Both the position numbers and the translations under genes were made by a program. Shown here piece by piece: positions 8,790 to 18,076 of a DNA stretch of 64,000 nucleotides. Source of the stretch: Rhodobacteraceae bacterium HLUCCA12. Lineage in GTDB: Bacteria > Pseudomonadota > Alphaproteobacteria > Rhodobacterales > Rhodobacteraceae. Under the pieces are notes generated by a model. The model did no database searches. It had not been told where the DNA came from and worked only from the letters and a program-made list of their open reading frames with translations. The stretch lies in contig LJSV01000001.1 of assembly GCA_001314715.1 (NCBI GenBank), positions 310,001-374,000 on the forward strand. Reading direction: 5' to 3'. Positions within the stretch are counted from its first letter, which is position 1, and the number at the start of each line of letters is the position of its first letter.

Positions 8790-11335
8790 GCAGAACCTAC
8801 AGGGCCGTGGTCATCGGCGGGGGCGTCGTGGGGTGTTCGGTGCTCTATCACCTGGCCCGCGCGGGCTGGACCGATGTGCTGCTGGTCGAGCGATCCGAAC
8901 TCACCTCGGGCTCGACCTGGCACGCGGCGGGCGGGTTTCACACGCTCAACGGCGATCCCAATGTCGCCAAGCTTCAGGCCTATACCATCTCGCTTTACAA
9001 GGAACTGGAGGAATTGACAGGGCTGTCGTGCGGCCTGCACCTCGTCGGCGGGGTGATGATGGCCGACAGCCCCGAGCGCATGGATTTCCTGCGCCTGTCC
9101 CATGCGCGCGGCCGTGCGCTGGGTATGGAAACCGAACTGATTTCCGCCGCCGAGGCCAAGGCCATGTTCCCGCTGATGGACGAGCGCAAATTCGTCGGCG
9201 CACTGTGGGATCCGGTCGAGGGGCATCTGGACCCGTCGGGCACCACCCATGCCTATGCCAGGGCCGCGCGCATGCTGGGGGCCGAAATCGAGTTGCGCAA
9301 CCCGGTCACCGACCTGACGCAGGATGCCGATGGCATGTGGAACGTGGTCACCGCCAACGGCACGATCCGGGCCGAACATGTGGTCAATGCCGGGGGCCTG
9401 TGGGCACGCGAGGTCGGGCGCATGGCCGGGCTGGAACTGCCGGTTCTGGCCATGGAACACATGTATCTGCTGACCGAAGACATGCCCGAGGTCATCGAAT
9501 ACAATCAGGCGACCGGGCGCGAACTGATCCATGTGATCGACTTCAAGGGCGAGATCTATACACGGCAAGAGGGGCGCGGCATCTTGCTGGGCACCTATGA
9601 GAAGGCCGCAAAACCCTGGTCGCCGGTGACGACGCCGTGGGATTTCGGGCATGAGCTGCTGGCGCCAGATCTGGACCGGATCGCGCCCTCGCTGGAGATC
9701 GGCTTTCGCCATTTCCCGCCCTATGAGCGGGCGGGCATCAAGCAGGTCATCAACGGCCCCTTCACCTTTGCGCCGGACGGCAACCCGCTGGTCGGCCCGG
9801 TGCAGGGGCTGACGAACTACTGGTGCGCCTGCGCCGTCATGGCGGGCTTCAGCCAGGGCGGCGGCGTCGGGCTGGCGCTGGCCAACTGGATGGTCGATGG
9901 CGATCCGGGGCATGACATCTTTGCCATGGACGTTGCGCGCTACGGCGAATGGGCGACGCTGCGCTATACCAACGCCAAGGTGCGCGAGAACTATTCGCGC
10001 CGCTTTTCCATCCGGTTCCCGAACGAGGAATTGCCAGCCGCCCGCCCGGCCGAGACCACGCCGCTTTACGACATCATGGTGCGCGACAACTTCGCCGTGA
10101 TGGGCGACACCTGGGGGCTGGAGACGCCGCTCTGGTTCGCGCCCTCGGCCGACGAGGCGTATGACAAGCTCAGCTTTCACCGTTCCAACGACTTCGAACA
10201 TGTCGGCGCCGAGGTGCGCGGGGTTCGCACTGGCGTCGGCGTGACCGAGATCGCCAATTTCGCCAAATACGCCGTCACCGGCCCCGGTGCCGAGGCCTGG
10301 CTGGACCGGTTGATGACCAACACCATGCCCGCCACCGGCCGGCTTGTGCTGACACCGATGCTGAACGAGCGTGGCAAGCTGATCGGCGATTTCACCATCG
10401 CCAAGGCCGGCCACGGGCGGTTCATGATCTGGGGCTCGCTGGCGGCATCGAAATACCACATGCGCTGGTTCGAACGGCATCTGCCCGATGACGGCGCGGT
10501 CGTGGTGCATCGTCTGCATACCGATCTTGTGGGCCTGTCGATCGCCGGGCCGAAGGCGCGCGATCTTCTGGCGCGGCTGGTCGATACGGATGTGTCGAAT
10601 GCCGCGTTCCGGTTCATGGATTTTCGCGAGATGGATGTGGGCGGCGCGCCGTGCATGGTCAATCGCATCAGCTATACCGGCGATCTGGGCTATGAGATCT
10701 GGATGAAGCCCGGATTTCAGCGCCGGGTCTACCTGGCCATCAAGGAGGCCGGCGCGGATCTGGGACTCGTCGATTTCGGGATGCGCGCGCTTTTGTCGAT
10801 GCGGCTGGAAAAGAATTTCCCCACCTGGTTCGCCGAGCTGCGCCCGATCTATGGCCCGTTCGAGGCCGGCATGGAACGCTTCGTCAAGGTTCAAAAGCCC
10901 GATTTCATCGGGCGCGAGGCCGCCATTGCCGAACGTGACGGCGGGCCGCGCCTGCGCCGGGTGTCGCTGATCATCGACGCGGACCAGGCCGATGTGATGG
11001 GGGACGAGCCGATCTGGGCCAGGGTCGGCGATCAGGATTTCGGCACGGTCGGGGCCCCGCACGGATATGGCGCGCCGCGCTTCGATGCGCGGGGACAGCC
11101 GGTTCCGCGCCCCGATCCGGTACGCGACGGCGACTGGCGGGTGGTCGGCTGGGTGACCTCGGGCGGGTATGCGCATGGGGTGCAGGCCTCGATGGCACAG
11201 GGCTATCTGCCGGCGGCGCTGTCCGGGCGCGACGATGCCGACCTCTTCGCCGTCGAGATCCTGGGCCGGCGATACCCCGCGCGGATCGCGCTTGAGCCGC
11301 CATTCGACCCCGATGGCGCGCGGATGCGGGCGTGA
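8786..11335 (+). CDS. FAD-dependent oxidoreductase / GcvT aminomethyltransferase fusion (dimethylglycine or sarcosine dehydrogenase-like)
   Basis: This 849-residue two-domain demethylase has an FAD-binding DAO domain (about 1-400) starting AVVIGGGVVGCSVLYHLARA. It is followed by GcvT folate-binding domains (about 430-830). SGSTWHAAGG (41-50) holds His46, at the position of the histidine that carries covalent FAD in dimethylglycine and sarcosine dehydrogenases. Such enzymes oxidise an N-methyl group and pass the carbon to tetrahydrofolate as methylene-THF. The start overlaps the previous gene by ATGA. Homologues accept dimethylglycine, sarcosine or other N-methyl amino acids, so the substrate is open. 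A complete sarcosine oxidase lies 9 kb downstream, suggesting this enzyme acts at a different methylation step. Confidence 0.88.
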   Translation: MSRTYRAVVIGGGVVGCSVLYHLARAGWTDVLLVERSELTSGSTWHAAGGFHTLNGDPNVAKLQAYTISLYKELEELTGLSCGLHLVGGVMMADSPERMDFLRLSHARGRALGMETELISAAEAKAMFPLMDERKFVGALWDPVEGHLDPSGTTHAYARAARMLGAEIELRNPVTDLTQDADGMWNVVTANGTIRAEHVVNAGGLWAREVGRMAGLELPVLAMEHMYLLTEDMPEVIEYNQATGRELIHVIDFKGEIYTRQEGRGILLGTYEKAAKPWSPVTTPWDFGHELLAPDLDRIAPSLEIGFRHFPPYERAGIKQVINGPFTFAPDGNPLVGPVQGLTNYWCACAVMAGFSQGGGVGLALANWMVDGDPGHDIFAMDVARYGEWATLRYTNAKVRENYSRRFSIRFPNEELPAARPAETTPLYDIMVRDNFAVMGDTWGLETPLWFAPSADEAYDKLSFHRSNDFEHVGAEVRGVRTGVGVTEIANFAKYAVTGPGAEAWLDRLMTNTMPATGRLVLTPMLNERGKLIGDFTIAKAGHGRFMIWGSLAASKYHMRWFERHLPDDGAVVVHRLHTDLVGLSIAGPKARDLLARLVDTDVSNAAFRFMDFREMDVGGAPCMVNRISYTGDLGYEIWMKPGFQRRVYLAIKEAGADLGLVDFGMRALLSMRLEKNFPTWFAELRPIYGPFEAGMERFVKVQKPDFIGREAAIAERDGGPRLRRVSLIIDADQADVMGDEPIWARVGDQDFGTVGAPHGYGAPRFDARGQPVPRPDPVRDGDWRVVGWVTSGGYAHGVQASMAQGYLPAALSGRDDADLFAVEILGRRYPARIALEPPFDPDGARMRA

Positions 11336-11446
11336 TCTTGGATCGGGGGCGGTGCGGAATCTGCGCGCGGATACGCGGGGTTGGGGTTGTTCCCGTGGCA
11401 CGGGGCGTGTTCACTGGGAACGACTCGATACAGAAGGATTGAACCT

Positions 11447-12535
11447 ATGAAAGCGGCCGTTTGCCACGCCTTTGGCGCCCCTTTGACGATCGAGGAGGTG
11501 GTCTTGCGCGCGCCCGGACCGGGCGAGGTGCAGGTACAGATCGAGGCCTGCGCGATCTGCCATTCCGACATCTCGTATGCCGAGGGGGCCTGGGGCGGCC
11601 ACCTGCCCGCCGTCTACGGGCATGAGGCCGCCGGGCGCGTCGTCGCGACCGGCGACGGCGTGGCGGGGTTCGCGCCCGGCGATCCGGTTCTGGTGACGCT
11701 GATCCGCGCCTGTGGCCGCTGCCGCAACTGCACCCTGGGCCGGCCCTTTATGTGCGAGGCGGGCCATGACCGGACCGATGGCGTCCTCAGCCTGCCTGAC
11801 GGCACGGTGGTCGAACAAGGCGTGTCGACAGGCGCCTTTGCCGAGGCGGTGGTCGTGCATGAAAGCCAGGTGGTGCCGCTGCCCGACGATATCGCGATGG
11901 ATGCGGCCTGCCTTCTGGCCTGCGGGGTCATCACCGGAACCGGCGCGGTCATCAACACCGCGCGGATGCCGGCGGGCGCGACGGCGGTGGTGATCGGCGC
12001 AGGCGGCGTGGGTTTGAACACGATCCAGGGCTGCGCACTGGCCGGTGCCAGCCGTATCATCGCCATCGACCTGTCGGACGACAAGCTGGCGACCGCGCGC
12101 GAATTCGGCGCGACCGACGGGTTGCGCGCCGATACCAAGGGGCTGCGCAAGGCGGTTCTGGGTCTGACCGGCGGGCGCGGCGCGGATTACGTCTATGTCA
12201 CGGTCGGCGCGATCTCGGCCTATCAGGGGGCGCCCGCGCTGGCAGCCAAGGGCGGCACGGTGGTGATGGTCGGCATGCCGCCCTCGGGTGCGGCGATGAA
12301 CGTGGAACCCGTGATCATGGCCGCCACCTCGCAGACGCTGACCGGCTCGAACATGGGCGCGACGGTTCTCAGGCGCGACATCCCCTATCTGGTGGACCTG
12401 TATCGCCAGGGGCGGCTGAAACTGGATGAACTGGTCACCCGCCGCTATCGGCTGGACCAGATCAACGAGGCGATCGCCGACACCAAGGCCGGTCATGCGC
12501 GGCGCAATGTCATCGTCATGGGGCCGGGCGCGTGA
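11447..12535 (+). CDS. zinc-dependent alcohol dehydrogenase family protein
   Basis: This 362-residue medium-chain dehydrogenase/reductase resembles class III-type alcohol dehydrogenases. Its start MKAAVCHAFGAPLTIEEV follows AAGGA by 8 bases. Catalytic zinc ligands appear as Cys-His in EACAICHSDISYAEG, GHEAAGRV and a later Cys. A structural-zinc cysteine cluster is seen in CGRCRNCTLGRPFMC. The NAD-binding motif VIGAGGVGLNTIQG is clear, with the acidic residue in AIDLSDDK favouring NAD. It overlaps the next gene by GTGA. Placed between a demethylase and an enolase-superfamily protein, it could oxidise an alcohol or glutathione-aldehyde adduct in the pathway, including formaldehyde detoxification; neither is proven. 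Confidence 0.88.
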   Translation: MKAAVCHAFGAPLTIEEVVLRAPGPGEVQVQIEACAICHSDISYAEGAWGGHLPAVYGHEAAGRVVATGDGVAGFAPGDPVLVTLIRACGRCRNCTLGRPFMCEAGHDRTDGVLSLPDGTVVEQGVSTGAFAEAVVVHESQVVPLPDDIAMDAACLLACGVITGTGAVINTARMPAGATAVVIGAGGVGLNTIQGCALAGASRIIAIDLSDDKLATAREFGATDGLRADTKGLRKAVLGLTGGRGADYVYVTVGAISAYQGAPALAAKGGTVVMVGMPPSGAAMNVEPVIMAATSQTLTGSNMGATVLRRDIPYLVDLYRQGRLKLDELVTRRYRLDQINEAIADTKAGHARRNVIVMGPGA

Positions 12536-13764
12536 AGCTTCGCGATCTTGAGGTTTTCGTCATCGGCACACCGCCGCCGGGCTGGGGCGGGCGCTACTGG
12601 ATCGTGGTCAAGCTGACCACCGACAACGGCATCGCCGGTTACGGCGAGGTCTATGCCGCCTCGGTCGGTCCGCAAGCGATGCGCGCGGTGATCGAGGATG
12701 TGTTCGAACGTCACATGCAGGGCGAAAACCCCGAGAATGTGGAACGAATGTTCCGCCGCGCCTATTCCTCGGGGTTCACGCAGCGCCCTGACCTGACGGT
12801 GATGGGCGCGTTCTCGGGCCTTGAAATGGCGTGCTGGGACATTCTGGGCAAGGCGCATGGCCGGCCGGTCCATGCGCTGCTGGGCGGGTGCATGAACGAC
12901 CGGATCCGCGCCTATACCTATCTCTTTCCGCTGCCGCACCATGACAAGGCCGATTTCTGGATCTCGCCCGAAATGAACGCCGAAGCCGCACTGGCCGCGA
13001 TTGATCAGGGCTTCACCGCGATCAAGCTGGACCCGGCGGGCCCCTATACGATGCGCGGCGGCCATCAGCCGGCGATGTGGGATATCGACCTGTCGGTGCG
13101 GATGCTGCGCGCGATCCGCGAGGCGGTGGGCAACCGCGCCGATATCCTGTTCGGCACGCATGGCCAGTTCACGCCCTCGGGCGCGATCCGGCTGGGGCAG
13201 GCGATCGAACCCTATCTGCCGCTCTGGTTCGAAGAGCCGATCCCGCCCGACAACCTGCTGGATTTCGCGCAGGTGGCGCAGGCCGTGCGCATCCCCGTGG
13301 CCACGGGCGAGCGGCTGACCACCAAGGCAGAATTCGCCACGCTTTTGCGCAGCGGCGGCGCCGCGATCCTGCAACCGGCGCTGGGGCGCTCGGGCGGGAT
13401 TCTGGAGACCAAGAAGATTGCCGCCATCGCCGAGGCATTCGGCGCCCAGATCGCGCCCCACCTTTATGCCGGGCCGGTGGAATGGGCCGCCAACATCCAG
13501 CTGGCCGCGAACATTCCCAACCTGCTCATGGTTGAAAGCATCCAGACGGGCGGCGAATTCCACCTGCCGCTGATCCGCCATGCGATCCAGGTCGACGCGG
13601 GGTTCATCCGCACCCCGCAAGCGCCCGGACTGGGCATCGACTTCGACGAGGGGCTTGCGCGCAGCCATGCCTATGACGGCTCGGCCCTGCATCTGCAAAT
13701 GCAGGAAGAACCCTGCAATTATGTTACCGGCAACGCCTTCGCGGGCGGGGCGCCGCGTGACTAG
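12532..13764 (+). CDS. mandelate racemase/muconate lactonizing enzyme family protein (enolase superfamily)
   Basis: This 410-residue enolase-superfamily protein has an N-terminal capping domain and a C-terminal barrel. It starts with GTG 12532, overlapping the dehydrogenase stop. Seen in order: Lys165 (AIKLDPAG), a GTHGQF segment (208-213), Glu234 (WFEEPIPP), Glu260 (ATGERL) and His310 (APHLYAGP), the candidate general base. Compared with galactonate dehydratase as I recall it, the first metal-ligand Asp lies where this protein has Gly208, and the Asp paired with the catalytic His lies where it has Ala283. It may be a sugar acid dehydratase or an epimerase/racemase acting on a betaine or amino acid. 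The chemistry is unassigned. Confidence 0.82.
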   Translation: MKLRDLEVFVIGTPPPGWGGRYWIVVKLTTDNGIAGYGEVYAASVGPQAMRAVIEDVFERHMQGENPENVERMFRRAYSSGFTQRPDLTVMGAFSGLEMACWDILGKAHGRPVHALLGGCMNDRIRAYTYLFPLPHHDKADFWISPEMNAEAALAAIDQGFTAIKLDPAGPYTMRGGHQPAMWDIDLSVRMLRAIREAVGNRADILFGTHGQFTPSGAIRLGQAIEPYLPLWFEEPIPPDNLLDFAQVAQAVRIPVATGERLTTKAEFATLLRSGGAAILQPALGRSGGILETKKIAAIAEAFGAQIAPHLYAGPVEWAANIQLAANIPNLLMVESIQTGGEFHLPLIRHAIQVDAGFIRTPQAPGLGIDFDEGLARSHAYDGSALHLQMQEEPCNYVTGNAFAGGAPRD

Positions 13765-13974
13765 GCCGGGGCAGGGGTGGCTGCGCTGCCGCGCGGCTGG
13801 GGCCATAAAACGGCTTGCAATCGCGGCAATGTCGCGTTTGGATGGGTGCATGTCGCTTGCAGAACAAAACCTTGCGCCGATCTGGGGCGCAATGAGGCAA
13901 GAAATGGATGGCGGATCCGCTGGCCGGGTCAAAGCCGGACAACAACAAATCAAGATCATTCAGGGAGACGGACG

Positions 13975-15612
13975 ATGAAAGACACGATCCAGACTCACAG
14001 CACCATTCACCCGGCCGCACGGATGTATGCGCGCGAATGCAGCGCCGGCAAGCTGAGCCGGCGCGAATTCCTGACGCGGGCGACCGCGCTGGGCCTGGCC
14101 GCGCCCGCCGCCTATGGTCTGCTGGGCCTTGCCGCCCCCGAGGCGCGCGCCCAGACGCCGCAGGCCGGCGGCACCTTGCGGATGCAGATGGACATCCGCG
14201 CCCAGCGTGACCCGCGCACCTGGGATTGGTCGGAACTGGCCAATGTCTGCCGCGGCTGGCTGGAGTACATGGTGCAGTACAACCGCGACGGCACGTTGGT
14301 CGGGGTTTTGCTGGAAAGCTGGGAGGCGAATGAGGACGCCACCGAATTCACCCTCAACGTGCGCCAGGGCGTCAAGTGGAACAACGGTGACGATTTCACC
14401 TCTGCCGATGTCGCGCACAACATCGAACGCTGGGCGGATGCCTCGGTCGAGGGCAACTCCATGGCCGGACGGATGGGCGCGCTGTCGGAAGACGGGAAGT
14501 TGCGCGACGACGCCGTCGAGATCGTGGACGATCACACCCTCAAGCTGCACCTGTCGCAGCCTGACATCGCGATCATCGTCAACATGGCCGACTATCCGGC
14601 CGCCGTGGTCCATCCGTCCTTTGACGGCGACGATCCGGTTGATGATCCCATCGGCACCGGCCCCTACCGCCCGGTCAGCCATGAGACCGGCATCGGCGCG
14701 GTGATCGAACGCAACCCCGACCACACCTGGTGGAACGAGGGCAATGGCGCCTGGCTCGACCGGATCGAGTTCGTCGATCTGGGCACCGACCCGTCGGCCC
14801 ATGTCGCCGCGATCGAGGCCGGCGAGGTCGATATGGTCTATCAGAGCCAGGGCGATTTCGTGGATATCTACGACGCCATCGGCCTGGTGAAGACCGACGC
14901 CATCACCTCGGCCACGATCGCGGTGCGCTTCAATCAGGACCAGGAACCCTATGACCGCCGCGAGGTGCGCCGGGCGCTGCAGATGGCGGTGGACAACGCC
15001 GTCGTGCTGGAGCTGGGCTACAACAGCCTGGGCGAAGTGGCCGAGAACCACCATGTCTGCCCGATCCACCCCGAATACGCCGAACTGCCGGCACCGACCG
15101 TCGACCCCGATGCCGCGCGCGCCGCGATCGAGGAGGCGGGGCTGGAAGATCACGAATTCGAGCTGATCTCGGTCGATGACGACTGGCAGGCGGCGACCTG
15201 CGACACCGTCGCCGCCCAGATCCGCGATGCCGGGATCAACGTCACCCGCAACATCCTGCCCGGCGCGACCTTCTGGAACGATTGGACGAAATACCCGTTC
15301 TCGGCCACCGAATGGGCAATGCGTCCGCTGGGCGTGCAGGTTCTCAACCTGGCCTATCGCTCGGGCGAGGCCTGGAACGAGACCGCCTTTTCCAACGAGG
15401 AGTTCGACAGCCTTCTGGCCGAGGCGAACGGCATCGCCGATGCCGATGAACGCCGCGAGGTCATGGCCCAGTTGCAGCAGATCCTGCAAGACGAGGGTGT
15501 GCTGATCCAGCCCTACTGGCGCTCGCTCTATCGCCATGCGCGCCCCAACGTGGAAAACGCCGAAATGCACCCCACGTTCGAGGTGCATTACCAGTACTAC
15601 TGGCTCTCCTGA
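13975..15612 (+). CDS. ABC transporter substrate-binding protein, peptide/opine type (SBP_bac_5), Tat-exported
   Basis: This 545-residue periplasmic binding protein of the DppA/OppA family has a long N-region followed by a twin-arginine motif [12 protein letters not shown] hydrophobic stretch and a likely cleavage site after APEARA (about residue 58) come next. The mature part is acidic and has family motifs such as [26 protein letters not shown] and [14 protein letters not shown]. The ATG at 13975 follows AGGGAG by 8 bases. A GC-rich hairpin separates it from the first permease gene, a common way to keep binding protein mRNA in excess. The cargo could be a peptide, opine or betaine-type compound; the surrounding demethylation genes favour the last (inference). 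Confidence 0.9.
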   Translation: MKDTIQTHSTIHPAARMYARECSAGKLSRREFLTRATALGLAAPAAYGLLGLAAPEARAQTPQAGGTLRMQMDIRAQRDPRTWDWSELANVCRGWLEYMVQYNRDGTLVGVLLESWEANEDATEFTLNVRQGVKWNNGDDFTSADVAHNIERWADASVEGNSMAGRMGALSEDGKLRDDAVEIVDDHTLKLHLSQPDIAIIVNMADYPAAVVHPSFDGDDPVDDPIGTGPYRPVSHETGIGAVIERNPDHTWWNEGNGAWLDRIEFVDLGTDPSAHVAAIEAGEVDMVYQSQGDFVDIYDAIGLVKTDAITSATIAVRFNQDQEPYDRREVRRALQMAVDNAVVLELGYNSLGEVAENHHVCPIHPEYAELPAPTVDPDAARAAIEEAGLEDHEFELISVDDDWQAATCDTVAAQIRDAGINVTRNILPGATFWNDWTKYPFSATEWAMRPLGVQVLNLAYRSGEAWNETAFSNEEFDSLLAEANGIADADERREVMAQLQQILQDEGVLIQPYWRSLYRHARPNVENAEMHPTFEVHYQYYWLS

Positions 15613-15621
15613 TCCCGCAGG

Positions 15622-15645
15622 GGGCGGGGGCGCAGGCCCCCGCCC
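15622..15645 (+). promoter_or_regulatory. GC-rich stem-loop between binding protein and permease genes
   Basis: A perfect 10-base stem (15622-15631 with 15636-15645) closes a 4-base loop ten bases after the binding-protein stop. No T-run follows. In ABC operons such 3' hairpins usually protect the upstream mRNA from exonucleases or partly attenuate transcription, giving more binding protein than membrane components. Confidence 0.6.
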
Positions 15646-15725
15646 GCAAGCTTAGAGCGGTCCTCAAGCCTCGGGTCCGGCGCCGCATCGGCGCTTGACG
15701 ATCCGGCCCTGCCACAGGAGACGCC

Positions 15726-16811
15726 ATGCTGCTCTTTCTCGCCCGTCGTTTCGCGGTGATGGTGGTCACGGCGCTGTGCCTGACCTTCGTGGTCTTTTAC
15801 CTGACCAACCTTCCCGCCAAGCTGGAAACGCTGGCCAAGACCCAGGCCGGATCGCGCATGACCGATGCCGAGGTCGAAAGCTGGCTGGCGCGCAACGGCT
15901 ATGGCGGGTCGATGCTGACCCGCTATGGCGAGTGGCTGGGCGTTCTGCCGGGCTGGGTGATCGAGGATCCCGACGGCACCATTCGCGGGCGCTGCGTCGA
16001 ACGTGCCGACAGCGCCGAGGCGGCGGGCAGCCGGTGTGGATTGCTGCAAGGCTACTGGGGCACATCGACCCGGTTTCGCGATAGCGTGTCCAATGTCATC
16101 GCTGCGCGGCTGGGGGCGACGGGCTGGCTGATGCTGTGGGTGCTGATTGTCATGGTGCCCATGGCGCTGGCGGTGGGCGTGCTGGCGGGGATGCGCGAAG
16201 GCACACGCACCGACCGCTCGCTGTCGACCTTCGCCATCGCGACGACTGCGACGCCCGAATATGTCTCGGGGGTTCTGTTCATCGCGCTTCTGGCCTCCAG
16301 CACGGTGGGCCTGTCGCCGCTGTTGAACAGCTGGGGCGTGATCGACAGCCCGGTGCTGTTTCAGGGCAATGCGCGCTCGGCGCTCGAGGGCATCACGATC
16401 TGGAACTTCGCGCTGCCAGTCATGACCATCGCGCTATACGGCATGGGCTATGTCGCGCGGATCACCCGCGCCTCGATGACCGAGGTCATGACCCAGCAAT
16501 ATATCCGCACCGCGCGCCTCAAGGGCGTGGGTTTCTCCGCGATCGTCCTGCGCCACGCGCTCAGGAACGCGCTGATCGCGCCCTTCACCGTGATCATGCT
16601 GCAAATTCCATGGCTTCTGAACGGGGTCGTCGTGGTCGAGGTTCTGTTCAGCTATCCCGGCTTCGGCTGGACGCTGTTCGAGGCGGCGGTGAACAATGAC
16701 ATCGAACTGTTGCTGGCAGCCTCGGTCGTGGCGGTGATCGTGGTGCTGCTGACCCAGCTGATCTCGGACATCGGCTATGTCCTGCTCAATCCGCGCATTC
16801 GCATTTCCTGA
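15726..16811 (+). CDS. ABC transporter permease, DppB/OppB family
   Basis: This 361-residue inner-membrane permease starts MLLFLARRFAVMVVTALCL, the usual DppB first helix. It carries the binding-protein-dependent transport domain in the last two thirds. The EAA-like loop that contacts the ATPase is visible around ARLKGVGFSAIVLRHALRNA. The periplasmic loop after helix 1 (about residues 35-115) is longer than in Escherichia coli DppB and contains two cysteines. An AGGAG lies 6 bases before the ATG. The next permease starts 11 bases after the stop. Confidence 0.93.
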   Translation: MLLFLARRFAVMVVTALCLTFVVFYLTNLPAKLETLAKTQAGSRMTDAEVESWLARNGYGGSMLTRYGEWLGVLPGWVIEDPDGTIRGRCVERADSAEAAGSRCGLLQGYWGTSTRFRDSVSNVIAARLGATGWLMLWVLIVMVPMALAVGVLAGMREGTRTDRSLSTFAIATTATPEYVSGVLFIALLASSTVGLSPLLNSWGVIDSPVLFQGNARSALEGITIWNFALPVMTIALYGMGYVARITRASMTEVMTQQYIRTARLKGVGFSAIVLRHALRNALIAPFTVIMLQIPWLLNGVVVVEVLFSYPGFGWTLFEAAVNNDIELLLAASVVAVIVVLLTQLISDIGYVLLNPRIRIS

Positions 16812-16822
16812 AGGGGCACGGC

Positions 16823-17983
16823 ATGGAACCGCTTGGCTGGCTTGACATCACCGCGCGCATTGCCCAGCACCTGCTGCCCGTCTGGGTGGCGCTGGTGATC
16901 ACCTTCGCGCTGTCGCTGCGCTTCAAGCGGCGGCTTGGGCTTTACGGCAAGCTTTTCGATTCCACGGTCGGAATGATCGGCTTTGCCATCGTGATGTTTT
17001 GGGTGTTCACCGCGATCTTTGCCGACCTGATCGTCACGCACAATCCGCTGGTCCAGGTCAGCCAGATGCGCAACGCGGTGCCGGGCAGCCCGCTGCCCGA
17101 CCCGCAGGGCGGATACGAGTATTTCCTGCTGGGCGGCGATGCGCTGGCGCGCGATGTCTTTTCGCGCGCGGTGGTCGGCGCGCGCGAGGTGCTGCGCATC
17201 GCGCCCTTCGCGGCGATGATCTCGTTCATGATCGGCATCACCCTGGGGCTGCCGGCGGGCTATTTCGGCGGCCGGCTGGATACCGGGCTGACCTTTCTGG
17301 CCAACCTGGTCCTGGCATTCCCGGTGATCTTGCTGTTCTTCCTGCTGGTCGCGCCCGAAATCCAGGCGACCGCCATCCCTCGGGTCATGGCGGGGATCCT
17401 GTTCGTGGTGCCGGTGATCTTTGTCACGGTGCTTTTGAACGCGCGTTTCTTCACCCAGCCGGGCAAGCGCAATCTCTATGTCGGGCTGGTGCTGCTGATC
17501 GGGCTCTGGGCCTATTCGGGGCTGGCGTTCAGTGCCGATCCGCTGGGTGTCTGGGGCATGTCGCCCAACCTGCTGAACGTGTTCGTGGCCGTGGTCTTCG
17601 TCAACGCGCCGACGGTGTTTCGCATCGTGCGCGGCATCACGCTGGACATCAAGACGCGCGACTATGTCGCCGCCGCCCAGACCCGCGGCGAAGGGCCCTG
17701 GTACATCATGTTGTGGGAGATCCTGCCCAACGCGCGCGGCCCCCTGATCGTCGATTTCTGCCTGCGCATCGGATACACCACCATCCTTCTGGGCACGCTT
17801 GGCTTTTTCGGACTGGGCGTGACCCCCGAAAGCCCCGACTGGGGCTCGACCATCAATTCCGGGCGCCGCCTCCTGACGGTCTATCCGCATCCGGCGCTGG
17901 TGCCGGCGCTGTCGCTGATGTCGCTGGTGCTGGGTCTCAACCTGCTGGCCGACGGCCTGCGCGAGGAAAGCCTGAGGGATTGA
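16823..17983 (+). CDS. ABC transporter permease, DppC/OppC family
   Basis: This 386-residue permease is the partner of the preceding DppB-like protein. It is longer than typical DppC (about 300) because of an N-terminal segment with an additional membrane helix before the usual start (FDSTVGMIGFAIVMFWVFTA), and an extra hydrophobic insertion around residues 165-240. The ATPase-contact loop appears as YVAAAQTRGEGPWYIMLWEI, and the C-terminus LVLGLNLLADGLREES is characteristic. The first in-frame ATG at 16823 has a weak AAGGGG upstream. It sits between the first permease and the double ATPase. Confidence 0.92.
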   Translation: MEPLGWLDITARIAQHLLPVWVALVITFALSLRFKRRLGLYGKLFDSTVGMIGFAIVMFWVFTAIFADLIVTHNPLVQVSQMRNAVPGSPLPDPQGGYEYFLLGGDALARDVFSRAVVGAREVLRIAPFAAMISFMIGITLGLPAGYFGGRLDTGLTFLANLVLAFPVILLFFLLVAPEIQATAIPRVMAGILFVVPVIFVTVLLNARFFTQPGKRNLYVGLVLLIGLWAYSGLAFSADPLGVWGMSPNLLNVFVAVVFVNAPTVFRIVRGITLDIKTRDYVAAAQTRGEGPWYIMLWEILPNARGPLIVDFCLRIGYTTILLGTLGFFGLGVTPESPDWGSTINSGRRLLTVYPHPALVPALSLMSLVLGLNLLADGLREESLRD

Positions 17984-17996
17984 TGATGACCGCCCC

Positions 17997-18048
17997 CTTC
18001 ATCTTGCCGAAAATACGCCACGGGGGTGCGGGGGTGTGAAACCCCCGC
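17997..18048 (-). repeat. Rhodobacterales-type intergenic repeat (copy 1, minus orientation)
   Basis: On the minus strand this reads: a perfect 8-base GC stem-loop (arms 18028-18035 and 18041-18048), a run of Cs, TATTTT (complement of 18010-18015) and ATGAAG (complement of 17997-18002). A second element with the same order of parts lies at 20189-20260 in the opposite orientation. The two copies bracket the double-ATPase gene. I recall similar GC-hairpin plus TATTTT elements in other Rhodobacterales intergenic regions. Confidence 0.55.
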
Positions 18049-18076
18049 ATTCGACGCGCGCCAACGGGAGAAGACG

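Noticed and set aside
8690-11401. Very long open frame antisense to the FAD/GcvT demethylase, and several similar ones elsewhere (for example opposite soxB, the binding protein and flhA)
   Set aside because: High-GC DNA leaves antisense frames open. The encoded proteins are rich in Arg, His, Pro and Gly without family motifs, and the sense genes are clear.
13765-13974. Small open frames between the enolase-family gene and the binding-protein gene
   Set aside because: None has a ribosome binding site or recognisable product; the gap probably holds the transporter promoter.
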